NCBI GenBank assembly: GCA_026014735.1
Contig: JAOZHT010000002.1
Span: 310,001-374,000, forward strand
Length of the DNA: 64,000 bases
DNA from: Candidatus Bathyarchaeota archaeon
GTDB lineage: Archaea > Thermoproteota > Bathyarchaeia > Bathyarchaeales > Bathycorpusculaceae
Direction: 5' to 3'
Made by a program: the position numbers and the translations under genes. The notes under the pieces are model-generated. The model was not told where the DNA came from. It searched no databases and saw only the letters and a program-made list of their open reading frames with translations. Positions 1 to 7,749 of the stretch are shown one piece after another. The stretch's first letter is position 1. Every line of letters begins with the position of its first letter.

Positions 1-551
1 CCAACGTAAAACCCACCCATAACGAAGCCAAAGCCCTCTTCATCGGCATCGCCTTTGACACACGCCACTTCGCCCTAGCCAATTCCCCCACGTTTGAAGT
101 CATCGCCAAACTGGTTGTGGAAGGCATCGACGCCCAGCAGACACTGGCAACCTTCGCCTTACCCATCGAACCCTCCGAACGAGTCGCCAAACTCAAAGCA
201 GCCAAACGCGCAAAAATGGTAAAAGTCGAAGGCTGGATAGTGGCGCTTTCCCACGTCAGCGCGTTTCAGGCGCCAGCAGCCAAGGCACTGGTGGATTTGG
301 GAGCACATATGGCAGCGGTTGCAGGCAAAAAAAACGGGAAACTTGAAATCAGCCTGCGCAGCACACGCCAATTCCAAGAGGGCACAGGAGTGCATTTGGG
401 CGTGGACATTGCCACTCCGCTAGGCGAGTACCTCTCAGGTGTTGGCGGTGGACACGCGATGGCGGCTGGGGTGAGCGGCAAGGGTGAAATCCAGGATGCG
501 CTCAAGCAGTGCCTGAAGCTTTTGAAGAAGAAAATGGTTAAACCCGAGTAG
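1..551 (+). CDS. DHH/DHHA1-family phosphoesterase, C-terminal part (5' end outside window)
   Basis: The frame is open from the first bases of the window, so the gene starts upstream; the GTG at 117 is internal. The visible part reads as the end of a DHH domain (DTRHFALANSPTFEVIAKL, near the window start) followed by a DHHA1 domain ending in the glycine-rich GGGHAMAAG signature. Families with this architecture (NrnA oligoribonuclease/pAp phosphatase, RecJ-like and GdpP-like enzymes) hydrolyse phosphodiester bonds in small nucleotides or single-stranded DNA. The metal-binding DHH motifs are outside the window, so the substrate cannot be judged. A 164-bp spacer separates it from the ECF operon, so it is probably a separate unit. 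Confidence 0.8.
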   Translation, partial: NVKPTHNEAKALFIGIAFDTRHFALANSPTFEVIAKLVVEGIDAQQTLATFALPIEPSERVAKLKAAKRAKMVKVEGWIVALSHVSAFQAPAAKALVDLGAHMAAVAGKKNGKLEISLRSTRQFQEGTGVHLGVDIATPLGEYLSGVGGGHAMAAGVSGKGEIQDALKQCLKLLKKKMVKPE

Positions 552-581
552 CATCAGCCCAAAGTAGCGATTAATGCTGTT

Positions 582-698
582 TAGAGGGTTTAGTTATGTA
601 TAGAGGGTTTAACGGAAATGCTTATTTAAGGTTAAAACTTATGAACTGAAAACCCCAAAACTGGGTAGCTACGCTTAAATTCAAACAACCACGCTTAA
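582..698 (+). promoter_or_regulatory. Paired direct repeats upstream of the ECF transporter operon
   Basis: Two short motifs are each repeated in tandem with a period of about 20 bp: TAGAGGGTTTA at 582-592 and 601-611, and ACGCTTAA at 671-678 and 691-698. A-T rich TATA-like stretches lie at about 619-627 (CTTATTTAA) and 674-680 (CTTAAAT). A period of two helical turns fits a dimeric regulator, but no regulator can be assigned and transcription starts are not known. Confidence 0.4.
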
Positions 699-715
699 GG
701 TGGATGGGCACACAA

Positions 716-1564
716 ATGGCTATAATCGAAACTAGAAACCTCACATACACCTATCCAGGAGCATCCAAACCCTCAATCAGCGATGTATCCATCAAGGTGG
801 AGAAAGGAGAGTTTGTGCTCATAACCGGCCCCAGCGGCTGCGGCAAAACCACGCTTTGCCGAACCTTCAACGGGTTAGTGCCGCATTTCTACAAGGGCGA
901 AATCAAAGGCGAAATCACTGTGGCAGGCATAAACACCCTAGACCACCACACCTACGAACTCGCCAAACACGTTGGGTTAGTTTTCCAGAACCCCGAAAAC
1001 CAGCTATTCGCATTATCCATCGAAAAAGACGTTGCATTCGGCCTTGAAAACGTAAGTTTGCCCCGTGCAGAGATGCGCAAGAAAGTGGATTGGGCACTAA
1101 ACCAAACAGGCATCTATGACATCCGCGAACGCAGCCCTCATGAAATCAGTGGGGGACAGCAGCAGCGGGTGGCGATTGCAGCGGTTTTAGCGATGGAACC
1201 CGACATCATTGTGCTTGATGAACCCACTTCTTTTCTGGATCCGCTGAGCGCCGAAAAAATCTTCGAAGTCATCTACCGCCTCAACAAGGAACAGGGCATA
1301 ACCGTGATTCTAGTCGAGCACCGCCTGGATTTAACCGCCAAATACACCGACCACCTCATCGTTATGGATCAGGGCACAGTGCGCTTAGAAGGTGACCCCA
1401 GACAGATTCTAAGCAACGAGGAAACAAGACTAATCGGCGTAGGCATCCCGAAAGCCACGCTGCTCTACCAGATGCTGCGCAAAGAAGGCTGGAACCTAAG
1501 CGACAAAACACCGCTGTCAAGCGAGGAACTGGCAGATCAACTTTTGGAGGCGCTATCGCCCTGA
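716..1564 (+). CDS. ecfA1: ECF transporter ATPase, first subunit (EcfA-type)
   Basis: ABC ATPase of the energy-coupling factor class, which powers uptake of vitamins or metal ions together with EcfT and a substrate-binding S protein. Visible motifs in order: Walker A GPSGCGKT (residues 38-45), Q-loop in FQNPENQLF, signature SGGQQQR, Walker B IIVLDEPTS and the H-loop in VEHR. The NPENQ Q-loop is typical of ECF and CbiO ATPases. A start at 704 is possible (reading MGTQMAII), but the AAGGTGG at 697-703 would touch it; ATG 716 gives the usual family N-terminus. The stop overlaps the next ATPase by four bases. The transported compound is unknown: no S component is visible, although the cobalamin genes in the window make cobalt or a corrin precursor possible. 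Confidence 0.9.
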   Translation: MAIIETRNLTYTYPGASKPSISDVSIKVEKGEFVLITGPSGCGKTTLCRTFNGLVPHFYKGEIKGEITVAGINTLDHHTYELAKHVGLVFQNPENQLFALSIEKDVAFGLENVSLPRAEMRKKVDWALNQTGIYDIRERSPHEISGGQQQRVAIAAVLAMEPDIIVLDEPTSFLDPLSAEKIFEVIYRLNKEQGITVILVEHRLDLTAKYTDHLIVMDQGTVRLEGDPRQILSNEETRLIGVGIPKATLLYQMLRKEGWNLSDKTPLSSEELADQLLEALSP

Positions 1565-2385
1565 TAGAAGCCCAAAACGTCCACTACAGCTACCCCAGCA
1601 AAGTCGAAGCCCTAAAAGGCGTCACACTCACAGTAAAAGACGGAGAATTCGTCGCCATCATGGGGCAGAACGGCGCAGGCAAATCCACCTTCGTTAAACA
1701 CTTCAATGGCCTGCTTAAGCCCTCATCGGGCACAGTCAAAATCGATTGGGTAGAAACCACCAAATCCTCCGTGGCATCGCTGGCACGCAACGTGGGCTTT
1801 GTCTTCCAAAACCCCGATCATCAACTCTTCAGCGAAACCGTCGAGGAAGAAATCAGTTTCGCCCTCAAAAACTTCGGCTTCGACACAAAAGTCATCGAAG
1901 ACCGCGTAACATGGGCACTCAACCTGCTCTCGCTCAGCCAGTACCGCAAGACCTCACCGTTTCTGCTCAGCGGCGGCGAACGCAAACGAGTAGCATTGGC
2001 TTCTGTTTTGGCATGGGACCCCAAAACGTTGATTCTTGATGAACCCACCATCGGCCAGGACCATGAGCAGAAAGAGAAGCTGCGCCAGTTCATTATGCAG
2101 ATGCAGACGCAGGGCAAAACCGTCGTCACCGTCACCCATGATGTGGAGTTCGTGGCGGAATGTAATCCCCGAGTGGTTTTGATGAAGGAGGGCAGAATCG
2201 TGGCGGATGGCGTGGGCTGCGAAATCCTCACTGACCCCGCGATGCTGGAGTTATCCTCGATTGTGCTGCCGCAGATTGCGCAGGTGTTCACGCGGCTTTC
2301 ATCGCTTGGATTGCCCAAAGACGTTATAGACATCTATCAGGCTAAGGCGCTTCTGCAGAAAACCAAGGAGAGACTGGGCAAATGA
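1561..2385 (+). CDS. ecfA2: ECF transporter ATPase, second subunit, apparent CTG start
   Basis: Second ABC ATPase of the module. Walker A GQNGAGKS, Q-loop FQNPDHQLF, signature LSGGERKR and Walker B LILDEPT are all present. The first ATG in frame (1660) lies inside Walker A and cannot be the start. The natural N-terminus, LIEAQNVHYSYP, begins at 1561 with CTG; no ATG, GTG or TTG lies in frame between it and about 1450. CTG 1561 overlaps the upstream TGA as CTGA, the same arrangement as the ATGA overlap at its own end with ecfT, and a GGAGG sits 10 nt upstream at 1546-1550. I therefore place the start at CTG; an ATG-to-CTG sequence error is the alternative. Confidence 0.85.
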   Translation: MIEAQNVHYSYPSKVEALKGVTLTVKDGEFVAIMGQNGAGKSTFVKHFNGLLKPSSGTVKIDWVETTKSSVASLARNVGFVFQNPDHQLFSETVEEEISFALKNFGFDTKVIEDRVTWALNLLSLSQYRKTSPFLLSGGERKRVALASVLAWDPKTLILDEPTIGQDHEQKEKLRQFIMQMQTQGKTVVTVTHDVEFVAECNPRVVLMKEGRIVADGVGCEILTDPAMLELSSIVLPQIAQVFTRLSSLGLPKDVIDIYQAKALLQKTKERLGK

Positions 2386-3164
2386 GTGTTTTCGACGGCT
2401 TAAAATACCGCAAGGTCACCTCGCCCATCCATAGCCTGGATCCACGCATAAAATTCGTCTACGTCATAGTCATCTTCATCGCAGCCATCATGTTCTACAA
2501 TGTCCTGCCCCTACTGGCCCTGTTTGTTATGCAGCTGCCGTTTGTTTTTTTGGCGCGGGTACAGCGGCAGTGGCTGCGTTCGCTAAGAGGCGCCGCTTTC
2601 CTAGCGACCTTCATCTTTGTGCTCAACGTAGGCACCACCTACCTCACCAACAACTACACCCTCACAGCGGCAAACATCGAGTTTGCCTTAAGCATGACGC
2701 TACGCTTTGTGGTGCTGGTGGAGTCGTTTAGCGTGTTTTTCCTCACCACCTCCCCCGATAACCTTGGGCTGGCGCTGGAGCAGTCACGGGTCCCCTACGA
2801 ATTCGCATTCGCCTTCACCACCGCAGTGCGGTTTGTGCCTGTGCTAGCAGAGGAAGCCCAAACCATAATGGACGCCCAGAAAGCCCGCGGATTGGAACTG
2901 GAAAAAGGCGGCTTGCTCAAACGCATCCGCAACTACATCCCCGTGCTTATTCCGCTTATTGTAAGCGCGATTCGGCGAAGCCTCGAATTGGCGGAGGCGA
3001 TGGAGTCACGGGCATGGGGCGCCTGCAAAAAACGCACCAACCTCTATTCGCTGCGGCTTCAAAGAGGCGACTATGTGCTGATTGTGATAAGCGCTTTGAT
3101 TTTGGCGGCTGCCATCTACATCTACGTCTTCGTAAGCATCCCCACGATAGTTAGCTTACTTTGA
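2382..3164 (+). CDS. ecfT: ECF transporter transmembrane component EcfT
   Basis: Membrane scaffold of an ECF transporter, linking the two ATPases to the S component. The protein has several hydrophobic segments and, in the cytoplasmic part, the two coupling-helix motifs of the family: KARGLE near residue 165 and ESRAWG near residue 208, with the Ala-Arg-Gly/Ala core that docks in the ATPase grooves. It starts inside the stop of the second ATPase (ATGA at 2382-2385). Its length of 260 residues is normal. No S-component gene follows, so this may be a shared (group II) module serving S proteins encoded elsewhere. Confidence 0.9.
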   Translation: MSVFDGLKYRKVTSPIHSLDPRIKFVYVIVIFIAAIMFYNVLPLLALFVMQLPFVFLARVQRQWLRSLRGAAFLATFIFVLNVGTTYLTNNYTLTAANIEFALSMTLRFVVLVESFSVFFLTTSPDNLGLALEQSRVPYEFAFAFTTAVRFVPVLAEEAQTIMDAQKARGLELEKGGLLKRIRNYIPVLIPLIVSAIRRSLELAEAMESRAWGACKKRTNLYSLRLQRGDYVLIVISALILAAAIYIYVFVSIPTIVSLL

Positions 3165-3253
3165 AGAATAGCTAATAAAAACTAAAGTTAAGCGTCATGC
3201 GCAATTGTAATATAGTCAGTCGAAAATAGGGTCTATCGATGGAGTGAGGTAAC

Positions 3254-3481
3254 TTGGAAAGGTTTATGAAACGAATACTTATCGACAAAGATGTTTTGGG
3301 CGGAAAACCAGTTATCAAAGGTACACGCATCCCAGTATACCTCATCATCGAACTGCTTGGAAACGGCTTAACTGAAAAAGAGGTCCTCTGGCAGTACCCA
3401 ACTCTTACAGAGGAAGACATCAAAGCTGCACTTCTTTATGCATCAAAGTGCATCGAAAACGAGGAAACAATAATCATCTAA
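3254..3481 (+). CDS. DUF433 antitoxin-like protein
   Basis: Small protein of the DUF433 family, known as the antitoxin partner of DUF5615 PIN-like toxins. The family core IDKDVLGGKPVIKGTRIPV is intact, followed by helices that resemble a winged/helix-turn-helix DNA-binding unit (LTEKEVLWQYPTLTEEDIKAAL). Two starts are possible: TTG 3254, just after GAGGT, or ATG 3266 after GGAAAGG; the second gives the commoner N-terminus MKRILIDKD. The toxin gene follows 11 nt later. Such antitoxins usually repress their own operon; I see no clear operator. Confidence 0.8.
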   Translation: MERFMKRILIDKDVLGGKPVIKGTRIPVYLIIELLGNGLTEKEVLWQYPTLTEEDIKAALLYASKCIENEETIII

Positions 3482-3492
3482 AGGGCTCACCC

Positions 3493-3855
3493 TTGCCTTC
3501 GCTGATTGTTGACGAAAACATCCCAAGAGAAGCAAGACAATGGTTAGTCAATAAGGGTTTTGAGGTAACAAGCGTTTCTCAAATAGACCTTAAAAGCGCT
3601 AAAGACTATGTGATAGCAAAATATGCCATGAAAAACAATTTGGCAATTCTCACTTTAGATAACCATTTTTCGCGCCTATACCGGATGCTGAAAAGCGACC
3701 AGTTGACAATAATCCTAATTAAAGCTAAACCGGCACTACCTGCAAGCATCGTAGAAGCCCTCGACTTAGCACACAAAAAAATAAACCTAAAAACCGCAAA
3801 AGGCAAACTGTTGATTATATCAAAAAATAAAATTCGAATAATCACTCAAGCCTAG
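3493..3855 (+). CDS. DUF5615 PIN-like toxin
   Basis: Partner of the DUF433 gene upstream. The start LPSLIVDENIPREARQWL is the standard beginning of DUF5615 proteins, with the acidic DEN motif that forms part of a PIN-like nuclease site; further acidic residues come in AKDYVIAKYA and LTLDNHF. I start it at TTG 3493, with AAAGGG about 8 nt upstream, rather than at the upstream ATG inside the antitoxin, because the extra residues do not belong to the family. Predicted to be an RNase toxin held in check by DUF433; target unknown. It is more AT-rich than the neighbouring metabolic genes, as is common for mobile toxin-antitoxin pairs. Confidence 0.75.
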   Translation: MPSLIVDENIPREARQWLVNKGFEVTSVSQIDLKSAKDYVIAKYAMKNNLAILTLDNHFSRLYRMLKSDQLTIILIKAKPALPASIVEALDLAHKKINLKTAKGKLLIISKNKIRIITQA

Positions 3856-3900
3856 GGAAACCCTTAAGCCCAAAAAAACAATTACAAAGCAGGGAATTTG

Positions 3901-4782
3901 ATGTCTGAGCACACCCGTTTTGGACCCGCAGGGGTACCGCCCATGTTCCGTTTGCTAGGCGCCACCACAGTGGACACGCCACGGCTCCTCCACGAAGAAG
4001 GCCTAGACGCGTTTGAGTATCAGGCTGTCCGCTGGGGCGCAAAACCGCAGATTAAGCAGGCAGACGCGGTGAAGCTGGGGGAAGAAGCACGTAGAAACGA
4101 TGTGCGGCTAAGCATGCATGGTAGCTACTTCATCAACCTCTCAGGCAAACGTGACGTTGTGGAAGCCAGCAAGCAGCGTCTCCTCGCCGGCGCAACCGCC
4201 GCAGACTGGATGGGTGCATACGTGATGGTGTTCCACACGGGCTTCTATGGCAAGTTCGAGAAGGAGTATGCGCTTAAAACCTGCATTGAGGCACTCAAGG
4301 AAGTCAGCGCGGAAATGAAGGCGCAGGGACTTAGGGTGAAACTGGGACCCGAAACCATGGGACGCAAATTCCAGGTCGGCACCATAGACGAAATCATAGC
4401 TATAAACCAGCAAGTTGAAGGCACCCAACTCGTGGTGGACTGGGGGCACCTGCATGCGCTACATCAGGGCACCTTCAAAAAGAAGGAGGATATGGCATCT
4501 GTTGCAGAGAAAATCGAGCGTGAACTCGGCACACAGGCGCTACGCAGCATGCATTGTCACTTCTCAAAAATCGAGTTTTCCGCGCAGGGCGAACGCAAAC
4601 ACCACACCCTTGATGAGGCAGGATTCGGACCAGATTTTCGGCTGCTGGCTGAGGTGATTTTGGATTTCGGGATGCATCCAACCATGATTTGTGAATCGCC
4701 GATTCTGGATGTAGATGCAAGAAAGATGCAAGATATCCTTAAGGAAGTATCAGGTTTGAAAACAGCCAATCGGACACCTTAG
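3901..4782 (+). CDS. Endonuclease IV-like TIM-barrel protein
   Basis: Member of the AP endonuclease family 2 (Nfo) / xylose isomerase-like TIM barrels. Most Nfo metal ligands have counterparts: LSMHGSY (His69 of E. coli Nfo), VFHTGFYG (His109), GPETMGR (Glu145), VDWGHLHA (Asp179/His182), MHCHFSK (His216) and ICESP (Glu261). The segment with the Asp229/His231 pair reads ERKHHTLDEAGFG, so one ligand may differ. Family members cut DNA 5' to abasic sites using three zinc ions. ATG 3901 is preferred over TTG 3898 because AGGGA lies five bases upstream. At 294 residues the length is normal. Base excision repair is likely, but a sugar-isomerase-like activity cannot be excluded. Confidence 0.75.
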   Translation: MSEHTRFGPAGVPPMFRLLGATTVDTPRLLHEEGLDAFEYQAVRWGAKPQIKQADAVKLGEEARRNDVRLSMHGSYFINLSGKRDVVEASKQRLLAGATAADWMGAYVMVFHTGFYGKFEKEYALKTCIEALKEVSAEMKAQGLRVKLGPETMGRKFQVGTIDEIIAINQQVEGTQLVVDWGHLHALHQGTFKKKEDMASVAEKIERELGTQALRSMHCHFSKIEFSAQGERKHHTLDEAGFGPDFRLLAEVILDFGMHPTMICESPILDVDARKMQDILKEVSGLKTANRTP

Positions 4783-4879
4783 TACTGCAGGGTGGATTGA
4801 GGCTAGCTGTTGCTGCAGCAGGAAAAATGCGGTAGCTGATTCGGATGCGTGTGAAAAATGCGGTTTCTAATATCACTTC

Positions 4880-4915
4880 TTAATTAACAACAAAAAGAAA
4901 AAGGGTATTGTTTAG
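4880..4915 (-). terminator. T-rich terminator of the first surface-protein gene
   Basis: On the minus strand the stop of the giant surface protein is followed by CCCTTTTTCTTTTTGTTG, an oligo-T run typical of archaeal intrinsic termination. There is no strong hairpin. Confidence 0.45.
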
Positions 4916-4922
4916 TTTGTGG

Positions 4923-7442
4923 TTAATGTCTTCTCTGCATCAAGATTACGAGTGCGCCTACGACTACTATGACGATTATGATTGCGATTGCCCACCACAT
5001 AACATACATTTCAGTAGCCCCTGCTGTTCCGTCTGGACCAAGTGTGGGGGTTGCTTGAGCTTCGATGACATTGAAACCTGTTTGAGCGTATGACGGCCAG
5101 TATCCGTGTGTTCCCTGGAATGTTGCAAAGACTGAATAAGCGCCTGAAATGTCGGGGGTCCATGTAAACGTGTAGAAGCCTGAGGCGTCCGTTGTTGTGG
5201 TGCCAATGTTTCGGTAGTTGTTGTTTGAATCTAAGACATCTAAGGATACTTCAACACCAGAAGCGTTCATCGGTTGCGGGAATTGCTTGTAAACGTATTT
5301 CATCCACTCGCTCATGCTTTCATCACTGACCACGGGCACTCCATTGGGGAACCGCATCATTATTCCAGCATCCTGTGAACCCGGCGAAATGTCGGTCACG
5401 TGGCCTTGGATGAGTACACCGCTGTTAAGCTGCAGGTTTCCTCCGTTAACAGTTATTGTGGTTTTAGTTGGGCCTCTTCCGATCGCGTAGATGCGTTGAT
5501 CGTAGGTGTCCATAGCTGCGATGATGCTGTCGCCCATGACTGCGTTGCCGCCCCAGCGTGTTGCACGGAACATGCCGTTTATCCTCCAGATTACGCTGCC
5601 ATCGGTTGCATTAAGGCAGATGAAGGGTCCGCCGCGGGGCAGAGGCTGCTCTGCAGAGTGCTCGACGGTTCCAATGTAGACTTTGCCGTCGGCTATGTTT
5701 GTTATCCAGCCCCACCAGTTGCTGCCAGTTACCGGTTCGTTGTATGGATCATACATATCGTAGGTCCATGCTGTGTCTCCCGTTGCCATGTCGTATGCGT
5801 ATACTATGCCTCCGACGCCTACAGAGTAGAGTTTGTCATAAGCAAAGTACCACGTGTGTTCTGCGTTGCCCCAGCCATACCAGTCCAGCCAGATTTCCGG
5901 TTCTGTTTGCCACTTGAAAGATCCGTCTTCCGTGCTAAAGCCATAGTGCGTGGTGAGTTCTTTAGACCATACGGAGATTATGCCGCCTTCGACGTTATCG
6001 CTTGCGCCGCCATAGTGCAGGGTGTTAAAGCCGTCGAACCATTCGGCCGGTGCAGGCCAGTTTCGGTCGAATATCATTGTTCCTCTTGATGCGGGGTCGA
6101 GATTCAAACCCCAGACTCTTACTTGCGTGAGGTTGTAGTCAACAGCCACGATTCTATCTTCAGGATATACTCGCAGGGTTGGTGCACCAAATGATGTGTC
6201 ATATGTTAATCCTGCTTGAAGGCTCACGTTCCACGAGTAAGCTCCAGGAACCGACGCGTTCACAGTCTGTTTATGTACAACGTTGCCCCAGCTTCCTCCA
6301 GAGAATCCAGTTGCTATTGTTTCCCCGGCTGCTGTTGAGTTCCAAAGCGCCAGCCACCGGTTATTTGGCCCGAATATGTACAGCAAGATTTCGCCGCTTG
6401 GACCCCTAACTTGAACGCCGCCCGAAGGCACGTTTGTCATGGTATATATCCATTCGCCCGTGAAGGGATCCATCGCTGTCCAGGTGCTGCCGGAGATTGT
6501 CCATAGGTATTCAAAGACGCCATCGGTGTTAAAGCTGTTAAAGTAGAGGATTTGGCCAAAGTTAATGTTCGTATTATTCCTAAACCATAGTTCTTCGCCT
6601 GTATGCAAATCAACTGCTCTCACTCCAGGTGTTTCAGTGGGGCCTCCAAAACCGGCGGGATTCACGTTATAGTATAGAATTCCGTACATTATGACTGAGT
6701 TCTGGAATTTGCCTTCGTATGCGTCTCCTGTTTCAGCGGATGCTGGCACTAACCCTTCGCCCCATAAGCCTCCGGTTAAGCCGCCAATAGTCATTTGCTT
6801 AGCCCACAGTACGTGAGCGGTTTCTGGTGCATCATCGTTGTATGGTGAATACGAATTAGGCGGTCTTTCCACCCAGTTTCCTGAAATAGAATACCAAGAT
6901 CTAAGTTGCGGGTCTATTGGGCGTGTCCAAAATTCAGTCGGAAGGGGTAAGTCTGGATATGCCGGCAGGGGTTCGGCTTGTACAACAAGTTGCATTGATA
7001 CGCTGCTTGCTAACATCACTGTGCCCGCCACTAAAGAGACTCCTCGTTCAGATGCAAACCACGTTTCCGTCACGTTCTGCTGCGGGAAGTAGGTTGTAAG
7101 CGTATAGTTCCCAACTATGGTAGGTGTAAATGTGGTGAAGCTTGCGCCTGTAGAGTCAGTTCTGAATGGACCCAAGGTTTCGTTATGGCCGTCGGGATAG
7201 GTGATTCCTACAGTTATTCCTACCCAGCCTAATTCCACGCTTCCTAATCCCTCAGAGATCCCATATCGAATCAACACTTGTTCGTTAACTCCGACGGGAT
7301 TAGGGACAGCATCGATTAACGGATAGGTTTTTATGCGTGTTGGCGCTTGCGCTGGTATCGTGGGGATTATCGTTATTGCTGAAGCTGCAAAGATCAGTAT
7401 TAGAATCATTCCGATTGTATTGGTTTTCCTCAAAACATACAC
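4923..7442 (-). CDS. Giant cell-surface PQQ-type beta-propeller protein (paralogue 1)
   Basis: Exported, membrane-anchored protein of 839 residues. It begins with a signal peptide (MILILIFAASAITIIPTIPA), then an Ig-like N-terminal domain (NPVGVNEQVLIRYG; TPTIVGNYTLTTYFPQQ), a long propeller with PQQ-like blades (TGEELWFRNN, TGDTAWTYDMYD, DGSVIWRING), a C-terminal Ig-like or regulatory domain (DASGFYTFTWTPDISGAY) and a final transmembrane helix with a basic tail (IIIVIVVVGALVILMQRRH). Many NxS/T sites suggest N-glycosylation. Two paralogues lie at 36-39 and 41-44 kb and share the whole layout and the HGYWPS-type C-terminal signature. The PQQ-like fold does not prove cofactor binding; an S-layer or adhesive role is more likely. 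Confidence 0.8.
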   Translation of the reverse strand: MYVLRKTNTIGMILILIFAASAITIIPTIPAQAPTRIKTYPLIDAVPNPVGVNEQVLIRYGISEGLGSVELGWVGITVGITYPDGHNETLGPFRTDSTGASFTTFTPTIVGNYTLTTYFPQQNVTETWFASERGVSLVAGTVMLASSVSMQLVVQAEPLPAYPDLPLPTEFWTRPIDPQLRSWYSISGNWVERPPNSYSPYNDDAPETAHVLWAKQMTIGGLTGGLWGEGLVPASAETGDAYEGKFQNSVIMYGILYYNVNPAGFGGPTETPGVRAVDLHTGEELWFRNNTNINFGQILYFNSFNTDGVFEYLWTISGSTWTAMDPFTGEWIYTMTNVPSGGVQVRGPSGEILLYIFGPNNRWLALWNSTAAGETIATGFSGGSWGNVVHKQTVNASVPGAYSWNVSLQAGLTYDTSFGAPTLRVYPEDRIVAVDYNLTQVRVWGLNLDPASRGTMIFDRNWPAPAEWFDGFNTLHYGGASDNVEGGIISVWSKELTTHYGFSTEDGSFKWQTEPEIWLDWYGWGNAEHTWYFAYDKLYSVGVGGIVYAYDMATGDTAWTYDMYDPYNEPVTGSNWWGWITNIADGKVYIGTVEHSAEQPLPRGGPFICLNATDGSVIWRINGMFRATRWGGNAVMGDSIIAAMDTYDQRIYAIGRGPTKTTITVNGGNLQLNSGVLIQGHVTDISPGSQDAGIMMRFPNGVPVVSDESMSEWMKYVYKQFPQPMNASGVEVSLDVLDSNNNYRNIGTTTTDASGFYTFTWTPDISGAYSVFATFQGTHGYWPSYAQTGFNVIEAQATPTLGPDGTAGATEMYVMWWAIAIIIVIVVVGALVILMQRRH

Positions 7443-7749
7443 CTTATTTTGTTGTTTCTTAAAACTTTTCTTTTTGGTTTCTTAAAAGAGAAAAACCGTC
7501 TTAGCCAAGCCTATCAAGGAGTAAAAAGACGGCTTCTCCACATAGCCCAACGTTAAATTTACTAATAAACAATTGTTAGTAACAAGAGTACAATCACATG
7601 TTTTGGCAAGCCGACAAGAACAACAGCAACCAGAAAAGAAGGCAAATAATAACAATTATGGGGAATCTAAATCATGATTATACAAGAAAACGCAGGCTAC
7701 ACATAACGAGTATCAGATTCAAAACAGCTTAGGCATCGCTAATTGAGCC
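7443..7749. other. Upstream region of surface protein 1 with two inverted repeats
   Basis: No gene seen. Two dyads stand out: CCGTCTT at 7496-7502 with AAGACGG at 7526-7532 (23-nt loop), and TTACTAA at 7559-7565 with TTAGTAA at 7576-7582 (10-nt loop). The first would fold in the leader of the surface-protein mRNA; the second could be an operator. The region is strongly AT-rich. Confidence 0.45.

Noticed and set aside
5400-6089. 229-codon plus-strand frame inside the first giant surface gene
   Set aside because: Lies wholly antisense to a protein with signal peptide, repeats and membrane anchor; cysteine/valine-rich composition typical of a shadow frame.
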